Below are positions 1-7,158 of a DNA stretch of 64,000 nt, piece by piece. Position numbers and translations under genes: made by a program. Origin of the DNA: Algorimicrobium hallyeonense (lineage in GTDB: Bacteria > Bacteroidota > Bacteroidia > Flavobacteriales > Flavobacteriaceae); the NCBI RefSeq assembly GCF_042657385.1, contig NZ_JBHSLA010000005.1:186001-250000 (forward strand), in the 5' to 3' direction. Numbering within the stretch: the first letter of the stretch is position 1; each line of letters opens with the position of its first letter. The notes under the pieces are model-generated. The model saw only the letters and a program-made list of their open reading frames with translations. It searched no databases and was not told the origin of the DNA.

Positions 1-1585
1 TTGCCGATAACAAGTTTATAGTTTGAGTGGTTGTAATTCCCGTAAGCGTAATAACTTCAATTCCCGTTGCGTCTAGCATAACGGATTGTGTTGCGCCTCC
101 ATTAATATTGTATTCTACCACATCATTTTCTGACCCAGTAATAGTAAATACAGCATCACCTGAATCACATACATCGGCACTTGCGGTAACCGTAACGGCT
201 GGTGTAGGCTGAACGACCACTGTAATAGGTTTAAATGCTATATAATCGACTCCTGTTATGGCATCCGTATACGTAACTTGTGCAATATATGTAGTAGTTT
301 GACTTGGTGTTACTGTTAAGTTTGCAGGATCTGTTCCTAACACCGTACCATCCTCCGCTAACCACTGAAAGGATGTAATGGGTGTGCCATTTGGATAAAA
401 CTGCCAAGCTTCTGGAGCTGTAAACGGAACATTCCAAACACCCGTATTTCTGCCTGGAGGCGCAATACCTTGGGTACCCGCATTATTTTGAATCCCAATA
501 GCTGCTCTTCCACCAGCCCAATTAGAGCAAACATCTTTTTGAAATATATAGGTTTCAATGATATTTGTGGTTTCATAAAACATGATCATTTGGGAGGTTC
601 TCGTTGCTCCCCAACATCCTGTTCCATATTGTCCCAGGTTAAAGAAGCTAAATACAAATACTCTAAACGGCGCTTCACCTTTGACCGCGTAAGTCGTTTT
701 AAAACTTGTAGGATCAATTCCATTATTTGCAACTGGATACATATCATGGATGGCACCAAATATATTACCATCTCTTAATGCTGCATCCGTATTATTTGGT
801 ATTAATTGTCCGGCTTGTGGCGTCCAATAATGATCATTTCCGGCATTACTCAAGTCAAAACTAACCGCACCATTGGTTGACAGCACACAACTATTATAAT
901 TTTGTTGGTAAAACTCGAAATCGAAAATAAAATTTTGAACACCACTCCAGTCATCATCAGTAGTTAAAGGTGTATCCGTAGCCGTTTCGCCAAATGAAAA
1001 AGGCGGATTTACTGGAATAGATCTAACACCGTAGCTGTTAGATTCTCCGACCACCGTGTAGTCTGCTGTTAACGTTAAAGGTGGAATGGTTCCCGTATTT
1101 CGATCCAAACAAAATGGATCTGTAATACACACATTACCGCCACAATTTACGTTACCAGAACTCGCTGTGATAGTCATTTCAGAAGACCCAGAACCAGCAC
1201 TTATAGTTGCTGGAAAAACCCGAATTTCAATTTCAGCGGTATCACAATTTGTTGGATTGGCGTTTTCACAAATCTGGTAGGTAATATAATAAATACCTTG
1301 CGGTGTATTGGCTTCAATTCGAATGATAGGTGGTGTTCCAGGAGCTAGCGATGTTAAGCTCACAAAACTTGAAGCAGCTGATGTTTCTGTAAACGTAAAG
1401 TTTCCATATGTACCAGAATTAAGAGCGGTTCCATTAAAATAATCGTTAACAAAAATAACATTTCCTGCAGCATATGCAAAGTTTGGATTATCTGCACGTG
1501 CCGTAACCACATCATCTATGGCAATAAGCTGCGCATAAGTGGTACTAACTAATAAAAAACAGACTAAAGTAATTATCTTTTTCAT
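1..1585 (-). CDS. Large secreted surface protein, N-terminal part (runs off left edge)
   Basis: An uninterrupted minus-strand frame runs from ATG at 1585 to base 1 without a stop, giving about 528 residues of an incomplete protein. It opens with a signal peptide (MKKIITLVCFLLVSTTYAQ), so the product is exported. The rest is Thr/Asn/Gly-rich beta-sandwich-like sequence. Around residues 390-450 there is a segment (FQWLAEDGTVLGTDPANL, then VTPSQTTTYIAQVTY) typical of Ig/PKD-like domains in flavobacterial adhesins. Such proteins usually end in a Por secretion tail or a gliding-motility CHU_C domain, which would lie outside the window. It is divergent from folE. The exact function is not recognisable. 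A surface adhesin or T9SS cargo role is inferred from composition. Confidence 0.8.
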   Translation of the reverse strand, partial: MKKIITLVCFLLVSTTYAQLIAIDDVVTARADNPNFAYAAGNVIFVNDYFNGTALNSGTYGNFTFTETSAASSFVSLTSLAPGTPPIIRIEANTPQGIYYITYQICENANPTNCDTAEIEIRVFPATISAGSGSSEMTITASSGNVNCGGNVCITDPFCLDRNTGTIPPLTLTADYTVVGESNSYGVRSIPVNPPFSFGETATDTPLTTDDDWSGVQNFIFDFEFYQQNYNSCVLSTNGAVSFDLSNAGNDHYWTPQAGQLIPNNTDAALRDGNIFGAIHDMYPVANNGIDPTSFKTTYAVKGEAPFRVFVFSFFNLGQYGTGCWGATRTSQMIMFYETTNIIETYIFQKDVCSNWAGGRAAIGIQNNAGTQGIAPPGRNTGVWNVPFTAPEAWQFYPNGTPITSFQWLAEDGTVLGTDPANLTVTPSQTTTYIAQVTYTDAITGVDYIAFKPITVVVQPTPAVTVTASADVCDSGDAVFTITGSENDVVEYNINGGATQSVMLDATGIEVITLTGITTTQTINLLSA

Positions 1586-1750
1586 GAGATTTTAACTAAA
1601 TCCTTGACCATAGAGGGGAGATCTAAAAGCTTAGGATTATTATACATTTAAATTTTGTGGTGTAAATTAAGAAAAATTTAAGGAAACCTTACCAATTTTT
1701 GTATGAAATTAATTGTTTGTTAATTCAGTTATCAAAAAAATGGAATTCCT

Positions 1751-1758
1751 TATCTTTG
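1751..1758 (+). promoter_or_regulatory. Predicted -7 element of folE
   Basis: TATCTTTG matches the Bacteroidota -7 consensus TAnnTTTG and lies 29 bp before the folE ATG, implying a leader of roughly 20-25 nt. No clear -33 TTG is seen at the usual spacing, so this is a one-box prediction. Confidence 0.5.
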
Positions 1759-1787
1759 CAGATTAAAAACCTATTTATTTCGAAATA

Positions 1788-2465
1788 ATGAAAATTAATG
1801 ATAATACAGCTGATTTTGATGCCATTGGAGATGACCATGTAGGAACATCGGCTGACACACCATTACGAAGCGATGCTTTTGTTTTAAATTCAGAAGAAAA
1901 AATAAAAATTATTAAAGAAGATGTGCGCCATATTATGGAAACACTCGGTCTTGATTTAACAGACGACAGCCTTCAAGGCACGCCAAACCGCGTAGCCAAA
2001 ATGTTTGTTAATGAAATTTTTGGCGGTTTAAATCCGAATAAAAAACCAAGTGCTTCAACCTTTGATAATAAATATAAGTATGGTGAAATGCTTGTTGAAA
2101 AAAACATTACGGTATACTCAACCTGCGAACATCATTTGTTACCAATAGTGGGTAAAGCCCATGTAGCATATATTTCTAACGGAACCGTTGTTGGGTTATC
2201 TAAAATGAACCGAATTGTTGATTATTTTGCAAAACGGCCACAAGTACAAGAACGCTTAACCATTCAGGTTGTTAAGGAACTACAAAACGTATTAAATACG
2301 GATGATGTTGCTTGCGTTATAGATGCGAAGCATTTATGTGTCAATTCACGTGGGATTCGCGATACGGAAAGTAGTACTGTTACTGCCGAATTTGGTGGAA
2401 AATTTAAAGAAGCAGGAACGCGACGTGAGTTTTTAGATTATATTAAATTGGATACTGCCTTTTAA
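1788..2465 (+). CDS. folE: GTP cyclohydrolase I (FolE)
   Basis: Converts GTP to 7,8-dihydroneopterin triphosphate, the first step of tetrahydrofolate (and pterin) synthesis, in the cytoplasm. The 225-residue protein shows the family signature CEHHLLP at 113-119. The zinc ligands are C113, H116 and C184 (KHLCVNSRG), with the same 71-residue spacing as in E. coli FolE (C110, H113, C181). The motif QERLTIQ at 154-160 is also typical. The N-terminal 35 residues are a variable extension. It stands alone between a divergent surface-protein gene and a four-helix-bundle gene. The other folate genes here, folD and folC, are far away, so there is no folate operon. Confidence 0.97.
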   Translation: MKINDNTADFDAIGDDHVGTSADTPLRSDAFVLNSEEKIKIIKEDVRHIMETLGLDLTDDSLQGTPNRVAKMFVNEIFGGLNPNKKPSASTFDNKYKYGEMLVEKNITVYSTCEHHLLPIVGKAHVAYISNGTVVGLSKMNRIVDYFAKRPQVQERLTIQVVKELQNVLNTDDVACVIDAKHLCVNSRGIRDTESSTVTAEFGGKFKEAGTRREFLDYIKLDTAF

Positions 2466-2597
2466 TGTTAGTTGTAAAGTTGTTTGTTGTGGAGTTGCCT
2501 GTTCAATGATATAAAAGTTAGTTAAAAAACCTCTAATTATCAAATTTTTTCTCGAAGCGCTAAACAAGAAAATAACTAAACGAAATACATAAAAATC

Positions 2598-2975
2598 ATG
2601 TATATATATTTTTTTAAAAAATTAGATGTTTGGAAAGAAGCGATTCAATTAGCGGTTAAAACTTATAAAATAACAGATTTATATCCTTCCGAAGAAAAAT
2701 TTGGACTTATCTCCCAAATGGGACGCTGTTCTGTTTCGGTGCCATTGAATATTGCCGAAGGTACAACCAGATTAACTAATAAATATAAAGCATGTTTTAC
2801 AACGATTGCTTATAGTTCTTCGCTTGAATTATTGAACCAAACTATAATTTCAAAAGAATTAGATTTCATTTCAGAAGACAATTATAAAAATATGAGATTA
2901 GACCTAGAATCAATGACCCATAAAATTAATGCACTAAGAAATCATTTTTTGAATTCTTTAAATATACTTTTCTAG
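2598..2975 (+). CDS. Four-helix-bundle protein (S23/IVP family)
   Basis: A 125-residue protein of the family first described as encoded in 23S rRNA intervening sequences. It has the N-terminal FKKLDVWKEAIQLAVKTYK helix and a central SVPLNIAEGTTR motif (compare the usual 'SIPSNIAEG'). The family forms small all-alpha bundles that oligomerise; its cellular role is unknown. It sits alone in the folE-cysS gap, as these genes often do between conserved housekeeping genes. A second, divergent copy of the family is at 26174-26545. The ATG at 2598 is the only start that keeps the conserved N-terminus. Confidence 0.85.
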   Translation: MYIYFFKKLDVWKEAIQLAVKTYKITDLYPSEEKFGLISQMGRCSVSVPLNIAEGTTRLTNKYKACFTTIAYSSSLELLNQTIISKELDFISEDNYKNMRLDLESMTHKINALRNHFLNSLNILF

Positions 2976-3026
2976 CCGAAAATAAAGCAACTTAACAACT
3001 CTACGACAAACACCAAACACCAAAAC

Positions 3027-4505
3027 ATGCAATTATACAACCAACAAACCATAAAAATATACAACACATTAAGTGGTGAAAAAGAAACGTTTAAATCCAT
3101 CATCGATGGCTATGTTGGCATGTACGTTTGTGGCCCAACGGTTTATAGCAATGTCCATTTAGGAAATGTACGAACGTTTATGTCTTTCGATATGATTTTT
3201 CGATATTTCCAACATTTGGGCTATAAAGTGCGTTATGTTCGTAATATTACGGATGCTGGTCATTTAGAAAATGATGCCGATGTTGGTGAGGATAAAATCA
3301 CTAAAAAAGCGCGATTAGAAGCTATTGAACCTATGGAAATTGTACAGCGGTACACGGTTGATTTTCATAATGTATTAAATAGGTTTAACTTTTTACCGCC
3401 TAGTATAGAGCCAACTGCAACGGGTCATATTATTGAGCAGATAGAGCTCATCCAGACCATTATAGATAATGGGTTTGCTTATGTGGTAAACGGTTCGGTA
3501 TATTTTGATGTTCATAAATACAATGAATCCAATGAATACGGGATTTTAAGCAAACGAAAATTAGAAGATTTAATTCATAATACACGAGCGCTTGATGGCC
3601 AAAATGATAAGAAAAATCCGCAAGATTTTGCGCTTTGGAAAAAAGCAGAACCTGCTCATATTATGCGTTGGCCATCACCTTGGAGCGATGGTTTTCCAGG
3701 ATGGCATTTAGAGTGTACAGCTATGAGCACCAAATATTTGGGTGATTATTTTGATATTCATGGTGGCGGAATGGATTTAAAGTTCCCTCATCACGAATGT
3801 GAAATTGCACAAAATCAAGCGGCTAAAGGTCAGACGCCAGTAAAATATTGGATGCATGCTAATATGCTTGAATTGAATGGTGCAAGAATGAGCAAATCAA
3901 CGGGTAACTATATCAATCCAGCTGAATTGCTTTCTGGTGATAATGATATTATGTCCAAAGCCTACAGCCCTAGTGTTATTCGATTTTTTATGATGCAAGC
4001 TTCTTATAGAAGTGTTTTAGATTTAACGGATGCCGGGCTTGATTCCAGTGAAAAAGGGTTTAAGCGACTGATGGATGCCGTTAATTTAGTGGAATTGCTA
4101 AAAACGTCCAGCACATCTACTCATAATATTTCCAAATGGAAACAGTCGTGTTATGATGCTATGAATGACGATTTTAACACACCAATTCTTATTGCTCATT
4201 TATTTGAAGCGGTTAAGTTTATTAATCAAATTCATGATGGTTCGGCAACGATTACTGCTACGGATTTAGACATGCTTAAAACAACCATGCACGCTTTTAT
4301 TTTTGATATTTTAGGATTAGAAAACACGAAGCAAATTGATAATTCATCTGATAAATTATCAGGTGCTGTGGAATTACTCATTAAGTTACGCCAAGAAGCA
4401 CGTGCGAATAAGGATTTTGCATTATCAGATCAAATTCGTGATGAGCTAGCTGAAGCTGGAATTCAATTGAATGATAGTCGTGAGGGAACCACCTTTTCAT
4501 ATTAG
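3027..4505 (+). CDS. cysS: Cysteine-tRNA ligase
   Basis: Charges tRNA-Cys with cysteine in the cytoplasm. The 492-residue length is normal. The class I synthetase signatures are present: the HIGH-type motif HLGN at 44-47 and RMSKS at 287-291. C35 in MYVCGPTVY is the first zinc/cysteine-binding residue, and GWHLECTAMS and HHECEIAQNQ supply the other ligands. The C-terminal region (LRQEARANKDFALSDQIRDEL) is the usual DALR/anticodon-binding tail. Transcribed alone; yidD follows after about 200 bp. Confidence 0.98.
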   Translation: MQLYNQQTIKIYNTLSGEKETFKSIIDGYVGMYVCGPTVYSNVHLGNVRTFMSFDMIFRYFQHLGYKVRYVRNITDAGHLENDADVGEDKITKKARLEAIEPMEIVQRYTVDFHNVLNRFNFLPPSIEPTATGHIIEQIELIQTIIDNGFAYVVNGSVYFDVHKYNESNEYGILSKRKLEDLIHNTRALDGQNDKKNPQDFALWKKAEPAHIMRWPSPWSDGFPGWHLECTAMSTKYLGDYFDIHGGGMDLKFPHHECEIAQNQAAKGQTPVKYWMHANMLELNGARMSKSTGNYINPAELLSGDNDIMSKAYSPSVIRFFMMQASYRSVLDLTDAGLDSSEKGFKRLMDAVNLVELLKTSSTSTHNISKWKQSCYDAMNDDFNTPILIAHLFEAVKFINQIHDGSATITATDLDMLKTTMHAFIFDILGLENTKQIDNSSDKLSGAVELLIKLRQEARANKDFALSDQIRDELAEAGIQLNDSREGTTFSY

Positions 4506-4712
4506 AGACCTTGATGCGTTTCTTGTTTGTTGTTAAGCTGTAGCTCACGGTTATGCGTTTTTTTTGTTTTGGAGCAATTTAATTTAGATTAGATAATTTT
4601 CTAAATAGATTTAACTCGTTGACAGCATTATCCAGCCATTGTTTTATATAAAATACCTTTTATCATTTTTACGCAACAAACACCTTAACAACAAACAAAC
4701 CATCAGCAAATT

Positions 4713-4952
4713 TTGCTAAAAAAAATACTCACATATCCATTTCTTTTAATAATTAAGATTTATCAAATCTTCATTTCCCCGTTGACACCTGCTACATGTC
4801 GGTTTCAACCTACCTGCTCCCATTATGCAAAAGAGGCATTGGAAAAACATGGTTTTTTTAAAGGTGGAAAATTGGCGGTTATTAGGATTTTTAGTTGTCA
4901 TCCATGGGGAAGAAGCGGTTATGATCCGGTTCCGGAAAAGGATGACAACTAA
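4713..4952 (+). CDS. yidD: Membrane protein insertion efficiency factor YidD
   Basis: YidD is a small inner-face membrane-associated protein that helps YidC-dependent insertion. The 79-residue product has the family core: an amphipathic N-terminal helix (YPFLLIIKIYQIFISPL), CRFQPTCSHYAKEAL, then SCHPWGRSGYDPVP. The start is TTG at 4713; no ATG lies in frame before the conserved region, and family members begin at this point. The last 14 codons lie in an exact 120-bp tandem repeat. The final copy ends GAT GAT TTA TGA, suggesting that the ancestral protein ended in -DDL and that the present -DDN end was created by the repeat insertion. The catalytic core is intact. Confidence 0.88.
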   Translation: MLKKILTYPFLLIIKIYQIFISPLTPATCRFQPTCSHYAKEALEKHGFFKGGKLAVIRIFSCHPWGRSGYDPVPEKDDN

Positions 4953-4956
4953 AAAT
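4887..4956. repeat. 17-bp perfect inverted repeat at the yidD end
   Basis: ATTTTTAGTTGTCATCC (4887-4903) is exactly complementary to GGATGACAACTAAAAAT (4940-4956), with a 36-nt loop between. The right arm is the junction where yidD sequence turns into the spacer of the 120-bp tandem repeat. This is what a fold-back or template-switch event would leave. Confidence 0.85.
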
Positions 4957-5184
4957 TGCCAGCACGCCACCTCGCCCATTCGCTAAAAATGTACACTGTA
5001 CATTTTCTTTACCCTCTGTCGCCTTGGGGAAGAAGCGGTTATGATCCGGTTCCGGAAAAGGATGACAACTAAAAATTGCCAGCACGCCACCTCGCCCATT
5101 CGCTAAAAATGTACACTGTACATTTTCTTTACCCTCTGTCGCCTTGGGGAAGAAGCGGTTATGATCCGGTTCCGGAAAAGGATG
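4905..5184. repeat. 120-bp tandem repeat carrying the yidD 3' end (about 2.3 copies)
   Basis: Bases 4921-5040 and 5041-5160 are identical, and a third partial copy ends near 5184. Each unit is about 41 bp of yidD end (codons for WGRSGYDPVPEKDD) followed by a spacer of about 79 bp unlike the flanking AT-rich DNA. Each spacer holds a perfect palindrome (arms AAAATGTACA and TGTACATTTT around a central C) at 4986-5006 and 5106-5126. An apparent open frame on the minus strand here is a by-product of the 120-bp (multiple of three) period. Confidence 0.95.
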
Positions 5185-5212
5185 ATTTATGAGATTGAAG
5201 TTGAAAAGGAAA

Positions 5213-5301
5213 TTGTCATTCAGAACGCCATGATGAACCTTCATAAATTATACGCAGTTAGGAAAGGAGATTCTTCAGTCATCTCTCCTTCTGAATGACA
5301 A
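5213..5301. repeat. MITE/REP-like inverted repeat
   Basis: TTGTCATTCAGAA (5213-5225) and TTCTGAATGACAA (5289-5301) are perfect 13-bp inverted ends. The inner sequence is partly complementary (GGAGATTCTTCAGTCATCTCTCC). The GTCATTCTGA-type ends resemble short non-coding palindromic elements commonly scattered in Bacteroidota genomes. It lies in the gap between the yidD repeat and lgt; the rest of that gap (5302-5388) shows nothing clear. Confidence 0.6.
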
Positions 5302-5388
5302 ACTAAATTAAAAATAACATTTCATTATAAGTTGTTGCTTTCGTATCCATTTCCAATTGCATATATTTACGCACACAAACGATGACAT

Positions 5389-6315
5389 ATGTTTATACTA
5401 CAATTTGATTGGAATCCAATTACGGGATTAGATCTTTTCGGAATTTTCGAATTACACTTTTATAGTGTTATGTGGATTGTTGCCTTCCTTTTAGGTTTTC
5501 AAATCATGAAACGAATTTTTCTAAAAGAAAACGTAAATCTAGATTATTTAGACCCTCTATTTATTTATACCGTTTTGGCTACTATGCTTGGTGCCAGATT
5601 GGGTCATGTACTTTTTTACCAATCCGAATTGATTTCAGAAGATTTCTTTAGCATCTTTTTACCATTTAGTTTTAAAGGTGGCTTTCAATTTACCGGCTTC
5701 CAAGGATTAGCTAGTCATGGTGCAGCCATTGGAATTATAATAGGCATGTATTTATATCGAAGAAAATACAAATATAAATCACTAATGTGGATTTTAGATC
5801 GTGTGGTGATATCCGTTGCTTCTGGTGCTGTTTTTATCAGAATTGGTAACTTTATTAATTCTGAAATTATAGGAAAAATAACCGATTCACCTTTAGGTGT
5901 TCGTTTTGTTCAAGATTATTACAGTAAAAGACAGATTGTAGCTGAAACCGGTATTGAAAACTATAAAGAAGCCTATGCGGCTGTGACTAACAATCCGCAG
6001 TTTCAACATTTATTAGATGCGGTTCCTGTTCGTCATCCTGCACAATTATATGAATCGTTTTGTTATATATTCGTTTTTCTTATCCTTTGGTTTATTTATC
6101 AGAAAACCAATAAAGGACAACAAAGCGGCTACTTATTTGGACTATTTTTAGTGTTATTATGGACCATTCGTTTCTTTGTAGAGTTTGTAAAAGAACCACA
6201 AGGCGATGAATACATTACGTTTCTTGGTTTAAATACAGGGCAAATGTTAAGTGTTCCATTTATAATAATTGGACTCTATTTTATGTTTATGTATAAACCG
6301 AAAACCAGTAGCTAG
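5389..6315 (+). CDS. lgt: Prolipoprotein diacylglyceryl transferase
   Basis: Transfers diacylglycerol from phosphatidylglycerol to the lipobox cysteine of prelipoproteins, at the inner membrane. The 308-residue polytopic protein has the Lgt signatures: GARLGH at 68-73, SHGAAIG with H110 (equivalent to E. coli H103), and the signature IRIGNFIN with R151 (equivalent to R143). HPAQLYE precedes the last three membrane segments. An insertion of about 40 residues between the signature and HPAQLYE (DYYSKRQIVAETGIENYKEA) is usual for Bacteroidota Lgt. A DUF192 lipoprotein gene follows after only 5 bp, so the enzyme and a substrate are probably co-transcribed. Confidence 0.95.
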   Translation: MFILQFDWNPITGLDLFGIFELHFYSVMWIVAFLLGFQIMKRIFLKENVNLDYLDPLFIYTVLATMLGARLGHVLFYQSELISEDFFSIFLPFSFKGGFQFTGFQGLASHGAAIGIIIGMYLYRRKYKYKSLMWILDRVVISVASGAVFIRIGNFINSEIIGKITDSPLGVRFVQDYYSKRQIVAETGIENYKEAYAAVTNNPQFQHLLDAVPVRHPAQLYESFCYIFVFLILWFIYQKTNKGQQSGYLFGLFLVLLWTIRFFVEFVKEPQGDEYITFLGLNTGQMLSVPFIIIGLYFMFMYKPKTSS

Positions 6316-6320
6316 TTTCT

Positions 6321-6818
6321 ATGATACGTTCGTATTTTAAAATTGTTTGTTTATCTGCAACCTTATTTGTTTTGGCCTTCACATCGTGCAAAGATGAACC
6401 GAAAAAACCGAAGCAAGCTGAAGTCACTTTTAAGAAAGAAGGCACCTTACAACTTATAAAAACAGCAAACGATTCGGTTGTTTCTACATTAGATATTGAA
6501 ATTGCTGATAACGAGTTTGAAACCCAAACGGGACTAATGTATCGGGAATCCATGAAGGCGAATCGTGGGATGTTATTTATTTTTCCAAACGAACAACCGC
6601 GTTCATTCTACATGAAAAATACGCGTTTTGCTTTGGATATTATTTATTTAGATACCAATAAAACCATCGTTAGCTTTCAGCAAAATGCACAACCATTTAA
6701 TGAAGGCTCCTTACCTTCCAATGCAGCAGCAAAATATGTTTTAGAGGTTAATGCTGGCTTGGTTGAAACATGGAATTTAGAGGTTGGAGATAAGATGACA
6801 TTTTCCAAAACGAACTAA
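6321..6818 (+). CDS. DUF192 family lipoprotein
   Basis: A 165-residue predicted lipoprotein: signal peptide with lipobox AFTSC (C23), then a charged linker, then a DUF192 domain (residues 55-162). The domain has the typical run QTGLMYRESMKANRGMLFIF, the stretch RSFYMKNTRFALDIIYLD and a C-terminal VLEVNAGLVE. DUF192 is a small beta-rich domain of unknown biochemical role, often exported. It begins 5 bp after lgt and so likely shares its transcript. Confidence 0.88.
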   Translation: MIRSYFKIVCLSATLFVLAFTSCKDEPKKPKQAEVTFKKEGTLQLIKTANDSVVSTLDIEIADNEFETQTGLMYRESMKANRGMLFIFPNEQPRSFYMKNTRFALDIIYLDTNKTIVSFQQNAQPFNEGSLPSNAAAKYVLEVNAGLVETWNLEVGDKMTFSKTN

Positions 6819-6962
6819 TATTAATATTTAATATAACTTCAAATTATACTTTTTGTTGAGCCACTATTTTAATGCTTTTTATATAGACCTAACCCTATTG
6901 TAAATTAAAAATAGCTATATGGTTTAGTCTGTTTTAAGGGTTGCTATTTAATGACTTCTATT

Positions 6963-6995
6963 AGACCTAACAGGTTTTTAAAACCTGTTAGGTCT
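6963..6995. repeat. 33-bp perfect palindrome (interspersed repeat, possible terminator)
   Basis: Arms AGACCTAACAGGTTTT and AAAACCTGTTAGGTCT pair perfectly over 16 bp around a single T, followed by TTTTTA. The same element with one mismatch recurs at 60480-60510, which suggests a dispersed palindromic family. It could terminate the lgt-DUF192 transcript. The rest of 6819-7102 shows no gene. Confidence 0.7.
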
Positions 6996-7102
6996 TTTTA
7001 TATATAAAATCTTTGGGGTACTCTCATATTACCCATTCTTGTTGCCATGAATCAATAAACTAGTGTTTCCAATACCACTAGAACACAAGCATACTAACAT
7101 AA

Positions 7103-7138
7103 AAAAAGCCTTTTTGAACTGAATCAAAAAGGCTTTTT
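7103..7138 (-). terminator. Terminator of secDF
   Basis: A 15-bp perfect stem (AAAAAGCCTTTTTGA / TCAAAAAGGCTTTTT) with a 6-nt loop lies 20 bp past the secDF stop. A- and T-runs on both sides allow it to act in both directions. Confidence 0.85.
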
Positions 7139-7158
7139 AATATATTTAAATTTATAGA

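Noticed and set aside
4905..5184. Possible CRISPR array
   Set aside because: Unit length 120 bp, spacers identical, only about 2.3 copies and no cas genes.
4891..5244. 117-residue minus-strand open frame with an internal protein repeat
   Set aside because: It only exists because the 120-bp DNA repeat is a multiple of three; it overlaps yidD antisense and has no family likeness.
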